Assembly: GCA_026705765.1 (NCBI GenBank)
Contig: JAPPAB010000104.1
Span: 124,001-188,000, forward strand
Origin: Gemmatimonadota bacterium
GTDB lineage: Bacteria > Latescibacterota > UBA2968
Direction of reading: 5' to 3'
Length of the DNA: 64,000 nucleotides
Below, one piece after another: positions 8,784-16,660 of the stretch. Under the pieces are notes generated by a model. It saw only the letters and a list, made by a program, of their open reading frames with translations, did no database searches and was not told the DNA's origin. The position numbers were made by a program, and so were the translations under genes. Within the stretch, counting starts at the first letter, position 1. Each line of letters opens with the position of its first letter.

Positions 8784-9677
8784 ATGACCTCTTTCACGCC
8801 ACATTCTACCTCGTATATAAAGTTCCTTCTCGCCATCGTCCTCTGTGTCCTTTTACCGCATACTGCTTATGCAGGTGCCTGGACACTGCAAAAGGGCCAT
8901 TTTTGGGGCAAAATTACAACCTTAATTACATCGACCTCAGAAAGATATGACGCGGCAGGAAATACAGGTGGATTTGGACCAGCCGCTGCAGCAGCTGTAT
9001 ATAATTCACGGTCCGTGTATCTCGACTTTTTTTACGGCATAAATGACCGCGTTGACATTGGCATACAAATCCCCTTTATCAGCAATAAATACGATCACGA
9101 CAATTTTAATTTTCCAGGTTTTATTGCTCTGGACGCATCGGGTATTGGAGACGTTCGCGGATTTGCCAAAATCAACCTCGTGCAACAAGATGTTGTGGCA
9201 ACCCTCAAATTGGGCTTCAAAGCCCCAACAGGCGCTTATGACGATGGGCAAGACCCCGCAGGCGCGTATAAAAATGAGGGCATGTCCGTGGGATCGGGCC
9301 AATCAGATATTGACTTGATTCTGCAATTGGGACGGTCTTTCTATCCCGCTCCCGTTTACGCCAATCTCGATCTGGGATACCGTTTCCGCATGGAAAACAG
9401 TACCAGCGGATTTAACCCTGGGGAAGAGATAATTTACAATGCCGAAGTCGGTGTCAATCCCACCGACATACTCCTCCTCGCGCTCAAATTAGAAGGCATC
9501 GCTGGCGCAGAAGGTAGCAGGGGAAATGACGATATAGGCATCACGTATCTTGCCCCCACAGTGTTCATTAATATGCACCAAAATCTGAGCATTGAAGCCT
9601 CGGTGCGCATCCCTGTTGCCGGACGCAATTTCTTCGGTGGCCGCTTGTGGGGCATAGGGCTTTATTTTGAAAAGTAA
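8784..9677 (+). CDS. Outer-membrane beta-barrel protein, MetA-phenol-degradation/transporter-like, copy 2
   Basis: A 297-residue protein that repeats the architecture of its upstream neighbour: signal peptide ending HTAYA, then GAWTLQKGHFWGKIT, NDRVDIGIQIPF, ATLKLGFKAPTG and PVYANLDLGYRFR. The two are clear tandem paralogues that have since diverged in their loops (for example the Ala-rich AAAAAVYN stretch here). A strong ribosome site (AGAAAGGAG) precedes the ATG. The 168-base gap between the copies holds a small hairpin (AGCGG/CCGCT, 8730-8743). An excellent terminator closes the unit. Probably an outer-membrane channel; the substrate cannot be read from the sequence. Confidence 0.82.
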   Translation: MTSFTPHSTSYIKFLLAIVLCVLLPHTAYAGAWTLQKGHFWGKITTLITSTSERYDAAGNTGGFGPAAAAAVYNSRSVYLDFFYGINDRVDIGIQIPFISNKYDHDNFNFPGFIALDASGIGDVRGFAKINLVQQDVVATLKLGFKAPTGAYDDGQDPAGAYKNEGMSVGSGQSDIDLILQLGRSFYPAPVYANLDLGYRFRMENSTSGFNPGEEIIYNAEVGVNPTDILLLALKLEGIAGAEGSRGNDDIGITYLAPTVFINMHQNLSIEASVRIPVAGRNFFGGRLWGIGLYFEK

Positions 9678-9704
9678 TCTGTAAATGCACAGCGAGCAAA
9701 TTTG

Positions 9705-9739
9705 GAGCGGGTGAAGGTTTCACCCGCTCTTCTTTTTTT
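9705..9739 (+). terminator. Strong intrinsic terminator
   Basis: An 11-bp perfect GC-rich stem (GAGCGGGTGAA with TTCACCCGCTC) and a 3-base loop, followed by TTC and seven Ts. It ends the plus-strand unit at 6.5-9.7 kb. Its T-run overlaps the stop codon of the convergent minus-strand gene. Confidence 0.9.
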
Positions 9740-10943
9740 ACAAAATCACATGCTCCCCACCCGTACTCAAACGCCCGTGATCCCAGGGCGTAATCCAATC
9801 TTCGGCAATATCCATTCCAAATCCCGGCGCATCCGAAGGCACCAGATAGCCATCTTTTGGCACGGGCACGCCCGGCATCCGCGCAACCTCTTCCAGGGGT
9901 ACCCCCACGGGTGTACTCAAATGAAACTCACACAGAGTACACTCGGGCATCGCATAGCAAAAATGCTGTCCATAAGCCGAATTACAGCCCCCGTGGGGAC
10001 TGCTCTTAATCCCGGCGGCTTCGGCAATGTGGTGAATCTTCACGGCTTCCGTCATCCCTCCGCACCAGTGCAAATCGGGTTGCACGACATCCACACAGCG
10101 ATTTTCCACGAGTTGGCGAAACGGAATCCGCGTGTGGTGATCCTCACCGGTTGCGATAGGGATCCAGGTCATGGCTTTTTTCAATTGAATATGCCCTTCG
10201 AGGTCTTCTGGAAACAGCGGCTCTTCCATCCACCGCAATTCGTAGGGTCTGAGCCTTTCCCCAAGACGAATCGCAAATTCCACATCGTAAGCCATCACGG
10301 GATTAATCATCAACTCGGCATTCACGCCCACAGTTTCTCGCGCCAGGGCGACCTTTTCCTCCATAATATTTATACCCGTGATACCCTGCTCGTAATGTAC
10401 GGGATTCGTAATTTTAAACGCCTCAAACCCAAGCTCAATCGACCAATCGAGATCATCGCCTGTACAATAACACCGAATTTTCTCTCGGGATGGTCCTCCG
10501 AGCAATCTGTAAACGGGCTGGTCGAGCAACTTCCCCTTCAAATCCCACAGTGCCAGATCAATTGCACTCTGCGCGCAGGCAGACAACCCCAGCGACCCGT
10601 GCCTTTTGGAAGCCCGCCACATCATATCGTTGAGATGCTCAGTAGCAAAACAGTCTCGTCCTTCCAATAGCGGCGCGTAAAAAGCATCGATCAATGCGGC
10701 AACCGGTTCGCCAAATCCCGTTCTGCCCAGGCCCCAGGTACCGTCCTCAGCAGTTATTTTAACCCACACGCCTCGCCCGCCAATACCCGGCGACTTGCTC
10801 GGCACATCTGGCGGAAACTCCGGATATTTATTCATCGGTAGGCCAATCGGCGATGAATGCCGCCAGCTCGAACGGCGCGCGGGTGTTATCGGTTTCTGTT
10901 GTGGAATGGAAACATTCACAGCTTCAATGGATTTAATCTTCAT
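9738..10943 (-). CDS. Enolase-superfamily dehydratase, L-rhamnonate-dehydratase-like
   Basis: A 401-residue enzyme of the mandelate racemase/muconate lactonizing group. The stretches PMNKYPEF, DLALWDLKGK, QPVYRLLGG, RWMEEPLFPEDLEG, IATGEDHHT and VVQPDLHWCGGMTEA align well with E. coli RhmD as I remember it. Expected catalytic parts are K177 (FKIT), E240 and E267 as metal ligands, D290, and H317 (SPHGG). The first metal ligand, normally Asp, appears to be N214 (LMINP). Probably dehydrates a sugar acid; the substrate is uncertain. ATG at 10943 with GGAGG seven bases upstream. It follows a PAP2-like gene by about 12 bases, so they may be one unit. Confidence 0.85.
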   Translation of the reverse strand: MKIKSIEAVNVSIPQQKPITPARRSSWRHSSPIGLPMNKYPEFPPDVPSKSPGIGGRGVWVKITAEDGTWGLGRTGFGEPVAALIDAFYAPLLEGRDCFATEHLNDMMWRASKRHGSLGLSACAQSAIDLALWDLKGKLLDQPVYRLLGGPSREKIRCYCTGDDLDWSIELGFEAFKITNPVHYEQGITGINIMEEKVALARETVGVNAELMINPVMAYDVEFAIRLGERLRPYELRWMEEPLFPEDLEGHIQLKKAMTWIPIATGEDHHTRIPFRQLVENRCVDVVQPDLHWCGGMTEAVKIHHIAEAAGIKSSPHGGCNSAYGQHFCYAMPECTLCEFHLSTPVGVPLEEVARMPGVPVPKDGYLVPSDAPGFGMDIAEDWITPWDHGRLSTGGEHVIL

Positions 10944-10955
10944 AATTCCTCCAAT

Positions 10956-11540
10956 TCATGTATTGAGCATATAGCCAAAAATGAGAAACGCAACCCCGGC
11001 TCCCACAACACTACCCACCAGAATCTGAGATACAGAATGAGCCTGTAATACGAACCGCGCCCACGAAACCAGACCCGCGGGAACAACAGCCCACCAGCTA
11101 CCATAAAGCGCGATCACCACACCACAGGCAGCCCAAAGACCCATGGCGTGTAAGCTGATTTTCCACTGCATCGTTATCAACAGCGCGACAGTGCCCAGAA
11201 CGGCGACACAGACCATCAGCGCGTACAGCGCGGGCGGCGAGTGTATCAGATACAGAACACCAACACCCACCCAGGAACTCGCAAAATAAAAGAAAAGCGG
11301 TCGCAGCCGGTCGCGGCGTTCTGGAATAAACAACTCGCTAATCTCACCCCAGCGACGCAGGTACAGCACCACGAGCCAGGGCGCGAAAACAGTAAAAAAA
11401 AGCGCGATCAAAACACACAAAACAATCCAGGTACCCGAACCAGACGCCTCAAAGGACACCAGCACAATCACAACCCCCAGCACAAACACGGGATTTAAAA
11501 CCCGAGAAATGTACAGGGCAAATTTCTCTTTATTAACCAT
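10956..11540 (-). CDS. PAP2-like integral membrane protein
   Basis: A protein of about 194 residues with five or six hydrophobic segments. The pattern KISLHAMG ... SWARFVLQAHSVSQIL, with an Arg, then His, then Gln about four residues later, resembles the degenerate phosphatase signature of membrane PAP2 proteins common in Bacteroidota (KISAH ... AR ... AHTPAQ). The canonical SGH and final Asp of active PAP2 enzymes are not evident, so activity is doubtful. The start is uncertain: ATG 11540 has GGGAAGG only three bases upstream, and ATGs at 11552 and 11555 are alternatives. Possibly an envelope lipid phosphatase or a non-catalytic relative. Confidence 0.6.
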   Translation of the reverse strand: MVNKEKFALYISRVLNPVFVLGVVIVLVSFEASGSGTWIVLCVLIALFFTVFAPWLVVLYLRRWGEISELFIPERRDRLRPLFFYFASSWVGVGVLYLIHSPPALYALMVCVAVLGTVALLITMQWKISLHAMGLWAACGVVIALYGSWWAVVPAGLVSWARFVLQAHSVSQILVGSVVGAGVAFLIFGYMLNT

Positions 11541-11622
11541 AAGCCTTCCCATCATTTCATACAAAATAACGAACCCTGCTCAGAAAATCAAAACCCAAGT
11601 TTTTGCTCTCGGATACGATACC

Positions 11623-11651
11623 TTGACAACACCTTTTCATTGAACTATTTT
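11623..11651 (+). promoter_or_regulatory. Sigma70-type promoter for the dioxygenase operon
   Basis: Perfect TTGACA at 11623-11628, a 17-base spacer, then TATTTT at 11646-11651. The ATG is about 50 bases downstream and has its own ribosome site (AGAGGAG). This is one of the clearest promoters in the window. Confidence 0.7.
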
Positions 11652-11701
11652 GCTGACATTATCCACTGATTTGGCAAAGGATTAGAAAAGAGGAGCATAA
11701 C

Positions 11702-12493
11702 ATGACACCTGAAACAGCCCTGAAAACGCGGAAAAACATGCTCCGCGATGGGTACTGCGTCATAGACGATATTTTGACAGACGGGTTCATCGAAGAACTG
11801 CGCGGTGAGTCCGAGCGACTAATCGCCAATCACATTGAGCATGAGGAATTTAGATATCAAGGGCAACACGTGAATGTGCGCGGTGAAGACAATCCAATCA
11901 TCCAAAAGCTGCTGGAATGGGAACCATCGCGGCGGGCACTCGAACAACTGGGCTTCGGAGATTTCCAAACCGGTGGCGGCATCATCATCCTCACCAAAGA
12001 ACCCAAAGGTCCACCGCTCTACTGGCACCAGGACTGGATGCAATGGAACGACCCCATCAGTTGCTCTCCCTGGCCGCAGATCATATTTTTAAACTACTAT
12101 CTAACCGATACAGCAGTAGAAAACGGCTGTTTGAAAGTCATCCCCGGCACCCATCTCAAGCGCATACCACTCCACGATCAACTGGTGCCCGCACACGAAC
12201 AGGGCGCCCGATTTATAGAAGAAACGCATCCCATCATGTTCAGTGACCATCCAGATGAGGTCAATGTACCCGTCTCTGCACGCTCGCTGGTTCTGGGCGA
12301 TGCCCGCATCCTGCACTCTGCCGGAAGAAATTACACAGACGAGCGCAGAACCCTGATTCTCGCCTGGCACAGACGCCCCACCATCGATGTACCGGACTAC
12401 TGGGAAGGGGATATCCCCGAAGTCATAGCCAACCGCGACCCCGATCAAAAATACGAGGGATCGCGCATCCCCGGCAAATACCTCAAACCGTAA
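11702..12493 (+). CDS. Phytanoyl-CoA dioxygenase family protein (PhyH-like)
   Basis: A 263-residue Fe(II)/2-oxoglutarate-dependent oxygenase. The metal triad is visible as HQD in LYWHQDWMQW (about residues 108-110) and the distal His in ARILHSAGRNYT; an Arg that would bind 2-oxoglutarate lies nearby (ERRTLILAW). The NYYLTDTAVENGCLKVIPG stretch is standard for the family. Bacterial PhyH proteins hydroxylate diverse small molecules and the substrate cannot be read here. It starts a co-directional run with an MDR dehydrogenase (16 bases later) and a Gfo/Idh/MocA enzyme, which suggests oxidation of a sugar- or polyol-like compound. Confidence 0.88.
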   Translation: MTPETALKTRKNMLRDGYCVIDDILTDGFIEELRGESERLIANHIEHEEFRYQGQHVNVRGEDNPIIQKLLEWEPSRRALEQLGFGDFQTGGGIIILTKEPKGPPLYWHQDWMQWNDPISCSPWPQIIFLNYYLTDTAVENGCLKVIPGTHLKRIPLHDQLVPAHEQGARFIEETHPIMFSDHPDEVNVPVSARSLVLGDARILHSAGRNYTDERRTLILAWHRRPTIDVPDYWEGDIPEVIANRDPDQKYEGSRIPGKYLKP

Positions 12494-12508
12494 AAAAAAG
12501 GGCATAGT

Positions 12509-13513
12509 ATGCAAGCCACAGCACTCATCACCCATGAGGGGCCCACCTTTGCCTGCGAAGACATCATCCTTCCCGATCCACGCCCCGACCAAATCGCGGT
12601 ACAAACCCGGTATTCCGGCGTCAGCATCGGCACGGAATTTGCAGCCATCACCCGAAAGCTCGACTACGGACCCTATCCCCTGTGTACGGGCTATCAAGCC
12701 GTCGGCACTGTCGAACACGTCGGCAAAGATGCGACCGGCTTCGCTGTTGGCGACCGCGTCTATTACCGCTGGAACCGCGTCTTCTCCCTCGCTGCATCTG
12801 GCCAGAAAGTCTCTGCCAGCCAGGGCGCACACACCTCTGCCGCAATCCTGGACACGCAGGGACCGCGAGCCTTTGTCGCCCACCTGCCCGAAGGCGTCGA
12901 TGAAGCCGCCGCCAGCTTATTCGTCATGCCCGCCGTGGGACTCAACGGTGTGGATATGGCCAACCCCCGAATGGGCGACCGCGTTGTCGTGTACGGCTGT
13001 GGTCTCGTCGGCCTTGGCGTCGTCGCTGCATGCAGCCACCGGGGCTGTGAAGTCATCGCCATAGACCTGGAGGCCAACCGCCTCGACATCGCACAAAAAC
13101 TCGGCGCCGATCATCTCATTCAGAGCACAGATGCAAACCAGGCTGTCCGCGGCATCGCCCCCGACGGTGCCGATGTCGTCTTCGAATGCACGGGCATACC
13201 CGCCTGCATTGACCCGGCCATCGCCCTTTGCCGCACCCATGGCACCTTCATTCTTCAGGGCAACTACGGCCGCCACCCCATCTCTTACAACTTTTTACCG
13301 CCCCACGGGAAACGCCTCACCATGTACTATCCCTGCAACGATGGCGAAGCCCCCTGTCGCCGCGCCGTCATCAAAAACATGGGCACTGGCGTTCTTCCCT
13401 GGCATCACACCATCACCCATGAAGTCGCATCTTCAGACGCGCCGGGACTTTATCGAGACATCCTCAACGGCGAAGACAAAAACATTATCGGTGCTGTCAT
13501 CAGGTGGTTCTAA
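12509..13513 (+). CDS. Zinc-type alcohol dehydrogenase-like (MDR) oxidoreductase
   Basis: A 334-residue medium-chain dehydrogenase/reductase. The N-terminal GroES-like domain has SGVSIGTEFAAI, GYQAVGTVEHVG and GDRVYYRW; the nucleotide fold has YGCGLVGLGVVAACSHRG then IAIDLEANRL, so NAD is more likely than NADP. The Cys of the usual catalytic zinc motif (CGTD) is replaced by SIGTE, and there is no structural four-Cys lobe, so it belongs to the subgroup that resembles BchC and some sugar dehydrogenases. Sixteen bases after the dioxygenase and about 16 before the Gfo gene, so it is probably the middle gene of a three-gene unit. Confidence 0.85.
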   Translation: MQATALITHEGPTFACEDIILPDPRPDQIAVQTRYSGVSIGTEFAAITRKLDYGPYPLCTGYQAVGTVEHVGKDATGFAVGDRVYYRWNRVFSLAASGQKVSASQGAHTSAAILDTQGPRAFVAHLPEGVDEAAASLFVMPAVGLNGVDMANPRMGDRVVVYGCGLVGLGVVAACSHRGCEVIAIDLEANRLDIAQKLGADHLIQSTDANQAVRGIAPDGADVVFECTGIPACIDPAIALCRTHGTFILQGNYGRHPISYNFLPPHGKRLTMYYPCNDGEAPCRRAVIKNMGTGVLPWHHTITHEVASSDAPGLYRDILNGEDKNIIGAVIRWF

Positions 13514-13529
13514 AAAAGGAGCAATCACA

Positions 13530-14582
13530 ATGGATAACTTAAAAGTTGGAATTATCGGCCTGGGTGGCATTGCCCGATCTCACTGCGATGCCATTGAAAC
13601 CCTGGACAATGTCGAAATCGTCGCCGTTGCCGACCTCATTGAGGAAAAGCGTCGCGAATACATGGGCAAATACGATATCCCCAAAGGCTATCCCTCCCAC
13701 ACCGACCTCTTGAAGGACCCCGAAATCAATGCGGTCGCCATCACTCTTGGCCACCAGCTCCACCATCGCCTCACCGTTGATGCCTGCAAAGCTGGCAAAC
13801 ACGTCCTGGTGGAAAAACCCATGGCCATCAGCCTGGAACAGTGCGACAACATGGTCGCTGCTGCAGCCGATAATGGGGTCAAACTGATGGTCGGCCTGAC
13901 GCAGCACTATTACGGCACCAGCATCAAAGCAAAAGAAATACTGGACTCTGGCGCACTGGGGCCCATCATCACCGCCGTGTGTTATATGTCCAAAAACTGG
14001 AGCTACGCCGGTCGCCGTCCGCAGTACCGCAGCCGCTATCACGGCGGGGGCATGTGGTTGACCAATGGCGTACACGTAGTAGATCGCCTCACCTGGATGA
14101 TCGGTTCACAGGCTGTATCTGTCTCAGCCTCTATTGGAACCCGCGCCCACTATCAGGCTGCAGATGACTCTGCCACGGCCTTTGTCCGGTATAAAAACGG
14201 CCTGGCAGGCATTGCCGTAGCCGTTGGATTTGCAGATGGTGCGCCCGACCACGAATGTCATGTCATCTGTGCAAATGGCACACTGCGCTTTTCCGAACAC
14301 GGCGGAAAATACGTCAAAGTCGGAAAAAACAATCAGTGGGAGAACGTCCCCTTCGACGAGCCGCCCTCGACCATGCACAACGAGTGGAAAGCCTTTGCCG
14401 AAGCCATCGCCCTGGACATTGAACCACCTACCCACGGGGAATGGGCGCGTCACATTATGGAAATCCTGTTCGCCGCCGAACAATCTGCTATCACCGGTCG
14501 AGAAGTCGCATTGGAAAGCGGACCGGGCTGGTTCAGCCAGCATTCTGGCTCGCCCGTGACAACGCAACACGGCTGGATATGA
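13530..14582 (+). CDS. Gfo/Idh/MocA family NAD(P)-dependent oxidoreductase
   Basis: A 350-residue sugar- or inositol-type dehydrogenase. The Rossmann motif is VGIIGLGGIARSHCDA at the N-terminus, followed by the family motif EKPMA (in KHVLVEKPMAI), where the Lys is catalytic. The C-terminal domain has GGGMWLTNGVHVVDRLTWM, the usual His region. The ATG at 13530 has GGAG eight bases upstream; longer in-frame extensions run into the dehydrogenase gene and are rejected. Its stop overlaps the next gene (ATGA), so it runs straight into the glycan cluster. It could therefore act either with the dioxygenase pair or in nucleotide-sugar modification. Confidence 0.92.
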   Translation: MDNLKVGIIGLGGIARSHCDAIETLDNVEIVAVADLIEEKRREYMGKYDIPKGYPSHTDLLKDPEINAVAITLGHQLHHRLTVDACKAGKHVLVEKPMAISLEQCDNMVAAAADNGVKLMVGLTQHYYGTSIKAKEILDSGALGPIITAVCYMSKNWSYAGRRPQYRSRYHGGGMWLTNGVHVVDRLTWMIGSQAVSVSASIGTRAHYQAADDSATAFVRYKNGLAGIAVAVGFADGAPDHECHVICANGTLRFSEHGGKYVKVGKNNQWENVPFDEPPSTMHNEWKAFAEAIALDIEPPTHGEWARHIMEILFAAEQSAITGREVALESGPGWFSQHSGSPVTTQHGWI

Positions 14583-15673
14583 AAATTTTGTTTATCGCGC
14601 AGTATGGCCCCTTAGCTGCCAGCAGCCGCACGCGGGTTTTCGATTATCTGCCCCTATTGCGTAGAGCGGGCATCACCTGTGATGTCAGAGTCGTGACTCC
14701 CGATGACCTGATCAAACGCAATACCAGAGGCATTTTCTCGCGTATTCTGTACTATGTTCTGTCCTATTGTCGCGCCTTATGGACAGGATGGACTTGCGTT
14801 TTCACAGCACCACAATACGATGCCATACTGATACAAAAAGCGTTATTTTCCTTTCCCATACCGCGCCTGTTGCGCCGGTACAAACACAAAATATTTTTCG
14901 ATTTTGACGACGCTATCTTTACACTTGAAAACCCCAACGCGGGATGGATCAACCGGTTGCGAACCCGGCGGCGCGCAACGGGCGTACCCGCAATGCTACA
15001 AACAGCACACTGCGCGATAGTAGAAAATGCCTACACCGCTGAATTTGCAGCCCGTTATTGCCCTCGTGTTTCACAAATCACGGGACCTATTGATACCGCG
15101 CGTTATATCCCTGAAAAAAAAACAGAGGATGAGAAAATCGCACTGGGATGGATTGGGAGCCAGTGGACAACGCGGTATCTGGACATGATTCGAGACCCAT
15201 TGGCCAGCCTCGCGCGGCAATATCCCAATTTGGAGTTGCGTTTGATTGGCGCGGGTGACTTTGCTGTATCCGATCTGCAAATTGCGCGCCTGAGCTGGGC
15301 TCTGGAAACCGAAGTTGGTTATTTACAGACATTTGACATTGGCCTGATGCCCCTGCCCGACGATCCTTTTACGCGGGGCAAGGGAGGGTACAAATTGCTG
15401 CAATACATGGCCTGCGGATTGCCCGTAGTGGCCAGTCCAGTCGAAATCAACCGCGAAATCGTCACCCATGGAGAAACCGGATTTTTGGCTGAAACAGACG
15501 CCGAGTGGATCGAATTTTTGGGGACATTAATCGAAAATAAAACTCTGCGCAATCGCATGGGAACTGCTGGCCGCGCCCGTGTGGTCGCGCATTACGCACT
15601 CGAAAAAAGCAGCGACCAATTGCTGGCTCTTCTGCAGCGGAGCAGACACCAATGCAACACGCTTTCACAGTAG
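14579..15673 (+). CDS. Glycosyltransferase, GT4-like (GT-B fold)
   Basis: A 364-residue glycosyltransferase starting MKILFIAQYGPLAASSRTRV. The C-terminal GT-B signature is present as GKGGYKLLQYMACGLPVVAS followed by IVTHGETGFLA; the first Lys and later Glu bind the sugar nucleotide in this family. Other features: the YDAILIQKALFSFPIPRL segment of the acceptor domain and an internal IFFDFDDAIF. The ATG overlaps the TGA of the preceding gene by four bases, and its own end overlaps the deacetylase by 22, so these genes are tightly coupled. It probably adds a sugar to a lipid-linked surface glycan; donor and acceptor are unknown. Confidence 0.88.
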   Translation: MKILFIAQYGPLAASSRTRVFDYLPLLRRAGITCDVRVVTPDDLIKRNTRGIFSRILYYVLSYCRALWTGWTCVFTAPQYDAILIQKALFSFPIPRLLRRYKHKIFFDFDDAIFTLENPNAGWINRLRTRRRATGVPAMLQTAHCAIVENAYTAEFAARYCPRVSQITGPIDTARYIPEKKTEDEKIALGWIGSQWTTRYLDMIRDPLASLARQYPNLELRLIGAGDFAVSDLQIARLSWALETEVGYLQTFDIGLMPLPDDPFTRGKGGYKLLQYMACGLPVVASPVEINREIVTHGETGFLAETDAEWIEFLGTLIENKTLRNRMGTAGRARVVAHYALEKSSDQLLALLQRSRHQCNTLSQ

Positions 15674-16479
15674 ATGTCGAAGATTGGTACCAGGGCATAC
15701 CGATCTCCAATCAGATATCCGCGCAAAGCGAGCCACGCCTTGAGAGCAGTTGCCATCACTTACTCGATATCATGACAGAATACGATGTCCTCGGCACGTT
15801 TTTTGTCCTGGGACCAGTAGCGCAGCACTATCCCAACTTAATACGCCGCATAGCCCGCGAAGGTCACGAATTGGGATGCCACGGGTGGTCTCACGACCTG
15901 ATCTATGAAATGACGCCCGAGCGATTTCGGGAAGAAACACAGCGAGCCTCTGATGCAATCTCCAATATAACGGCGCAACCCGTAACCGCCTATCGTGCGG
16001 CCTATTTCTCCATTACAGCGCGATCATTATGGGCTCTGGATATCTTGGCAGAACTCGGTTTTCAGTGCGACTCGAGTATTTTTCCCGTGCATAACTGGCG
16101 CTATGGAATACCCGATTTTGATTTGACACCGCGTATTGTAAAAACCACCTCAGGATCAATTTGCGAAATTCCGATGTCTGTGCGCCAGGTGGGAAAAATG
16201 CGATTGCCCGTAACCGGAGGCGCGTATTTCAGGCTATTTCCCTATTTTGTGAGCCGTGCAAATATGCGAGCTGTGGCCAAACAGCGGCGGGCTGTGATCT
16301 TTTATCTACATCCGTGGGAACTCGACCCCGATCATCCACGGATCGCATTTTACTGGAAAGCGCGCTTGACGCACTACGCCAATTTGAAAGCCACAGAACC
16401 TCGATTGCGGCGATTATTGACCGATTTCTCTTTTTGTCCGCTGCGTGAAATTGCAATGCAAACGAGAAAAGACGGATGA
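15652..16479 (+). CDS. Polysaccharide deacetylase with DUF3473-type C-terminus
   Basis: A 275-residue NodB-type carbohydrate esterase. Metal site: DVEDWYQG at residues 8-15 and HGWSHD (the H-x3-H pair), with AYRAAYFSI as a further motif. The C-terminal part (TGGAYFRLFPYF ... FYLHPWELDPDHPRI) matches the DUF3473 extension seen in deacetylases of exopolysaccharide loci, including those tied to exosortase/PEP-CTERM systems. There is no exosortase gene here. It removes acetyl groups from N-acetylated sugars in an extracellular polysaccharide; location is probably cytoplasmic because no signal peptide is visible. It overlaps the upstream glycosyltransferase by 22 bases. Confidence 0.9.
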   Translation: MQHAFTVDVEDWYQGIPISNQISAQSEPRLESSCHHLLDIMTEYDVLGTFFVLGPVAQHYPNLIRRIAREGHELGCHGWSHDLIYEMTPERFREETQRASDAISNITAQPVTAYRAAYFSITARSLWALDILAELGFQCDSSIFPVHNWRYGIPDFDLTPRIVKTTSGSICEIPMSVRQVGKMRLPVTGGAYFRLFPYFVSRANMRAVAKQRRAVIFYLHPWELDPDHPRIAFYWKARLTHYANLKATEPRLRRLLTDFSFCPLREIAMQTRKDG

Positions 16480-16528
16480 GGTCATAAGACCCCACCTGCA
16501 GAAGGTGCGTTTCACGTCAGGTTTCTAA

Positions 16529-16557
16529 TTGCCTTTAAGCATTCGAGACCTTATATT
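16529..16557 (+). promoter_or_regulatory. Possible internal promoter in the glycan cluster
   Basis: TTGCCT at 16529-16534, a 17-base spacer, then TATATT at 16552-16557, inside the 181-base gap between the deacetylase and epimerase genes. The predicted start point leaves a leader of about 100 bases before the ATG at 16661. Confidence 0.45.
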
Positions 16558-16660
16558 TAGATGTTTTTGGGTGGGATACTGTGTCCTGGGATGTATAAAG
16601 AGTGGGGATTGTATTTGTGGGAAGATATGTCCCGCTCGGCAATGGGAAAGGAATGAATAC

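Noticed and set aside
9702-10670. A 322-residue plus-strand frame over the enolase-superfamily gene
   Set aside because: Antisense to a gene with clear catalytic motifs; composition is atypical and no family signal is present.
12101-12883. A 260-residue minus-strand frame across the PhyH and MDR genes
   Set aside because: It crosses the boundary of two supported genes, which a real gene would not do without leaving a trace in both.
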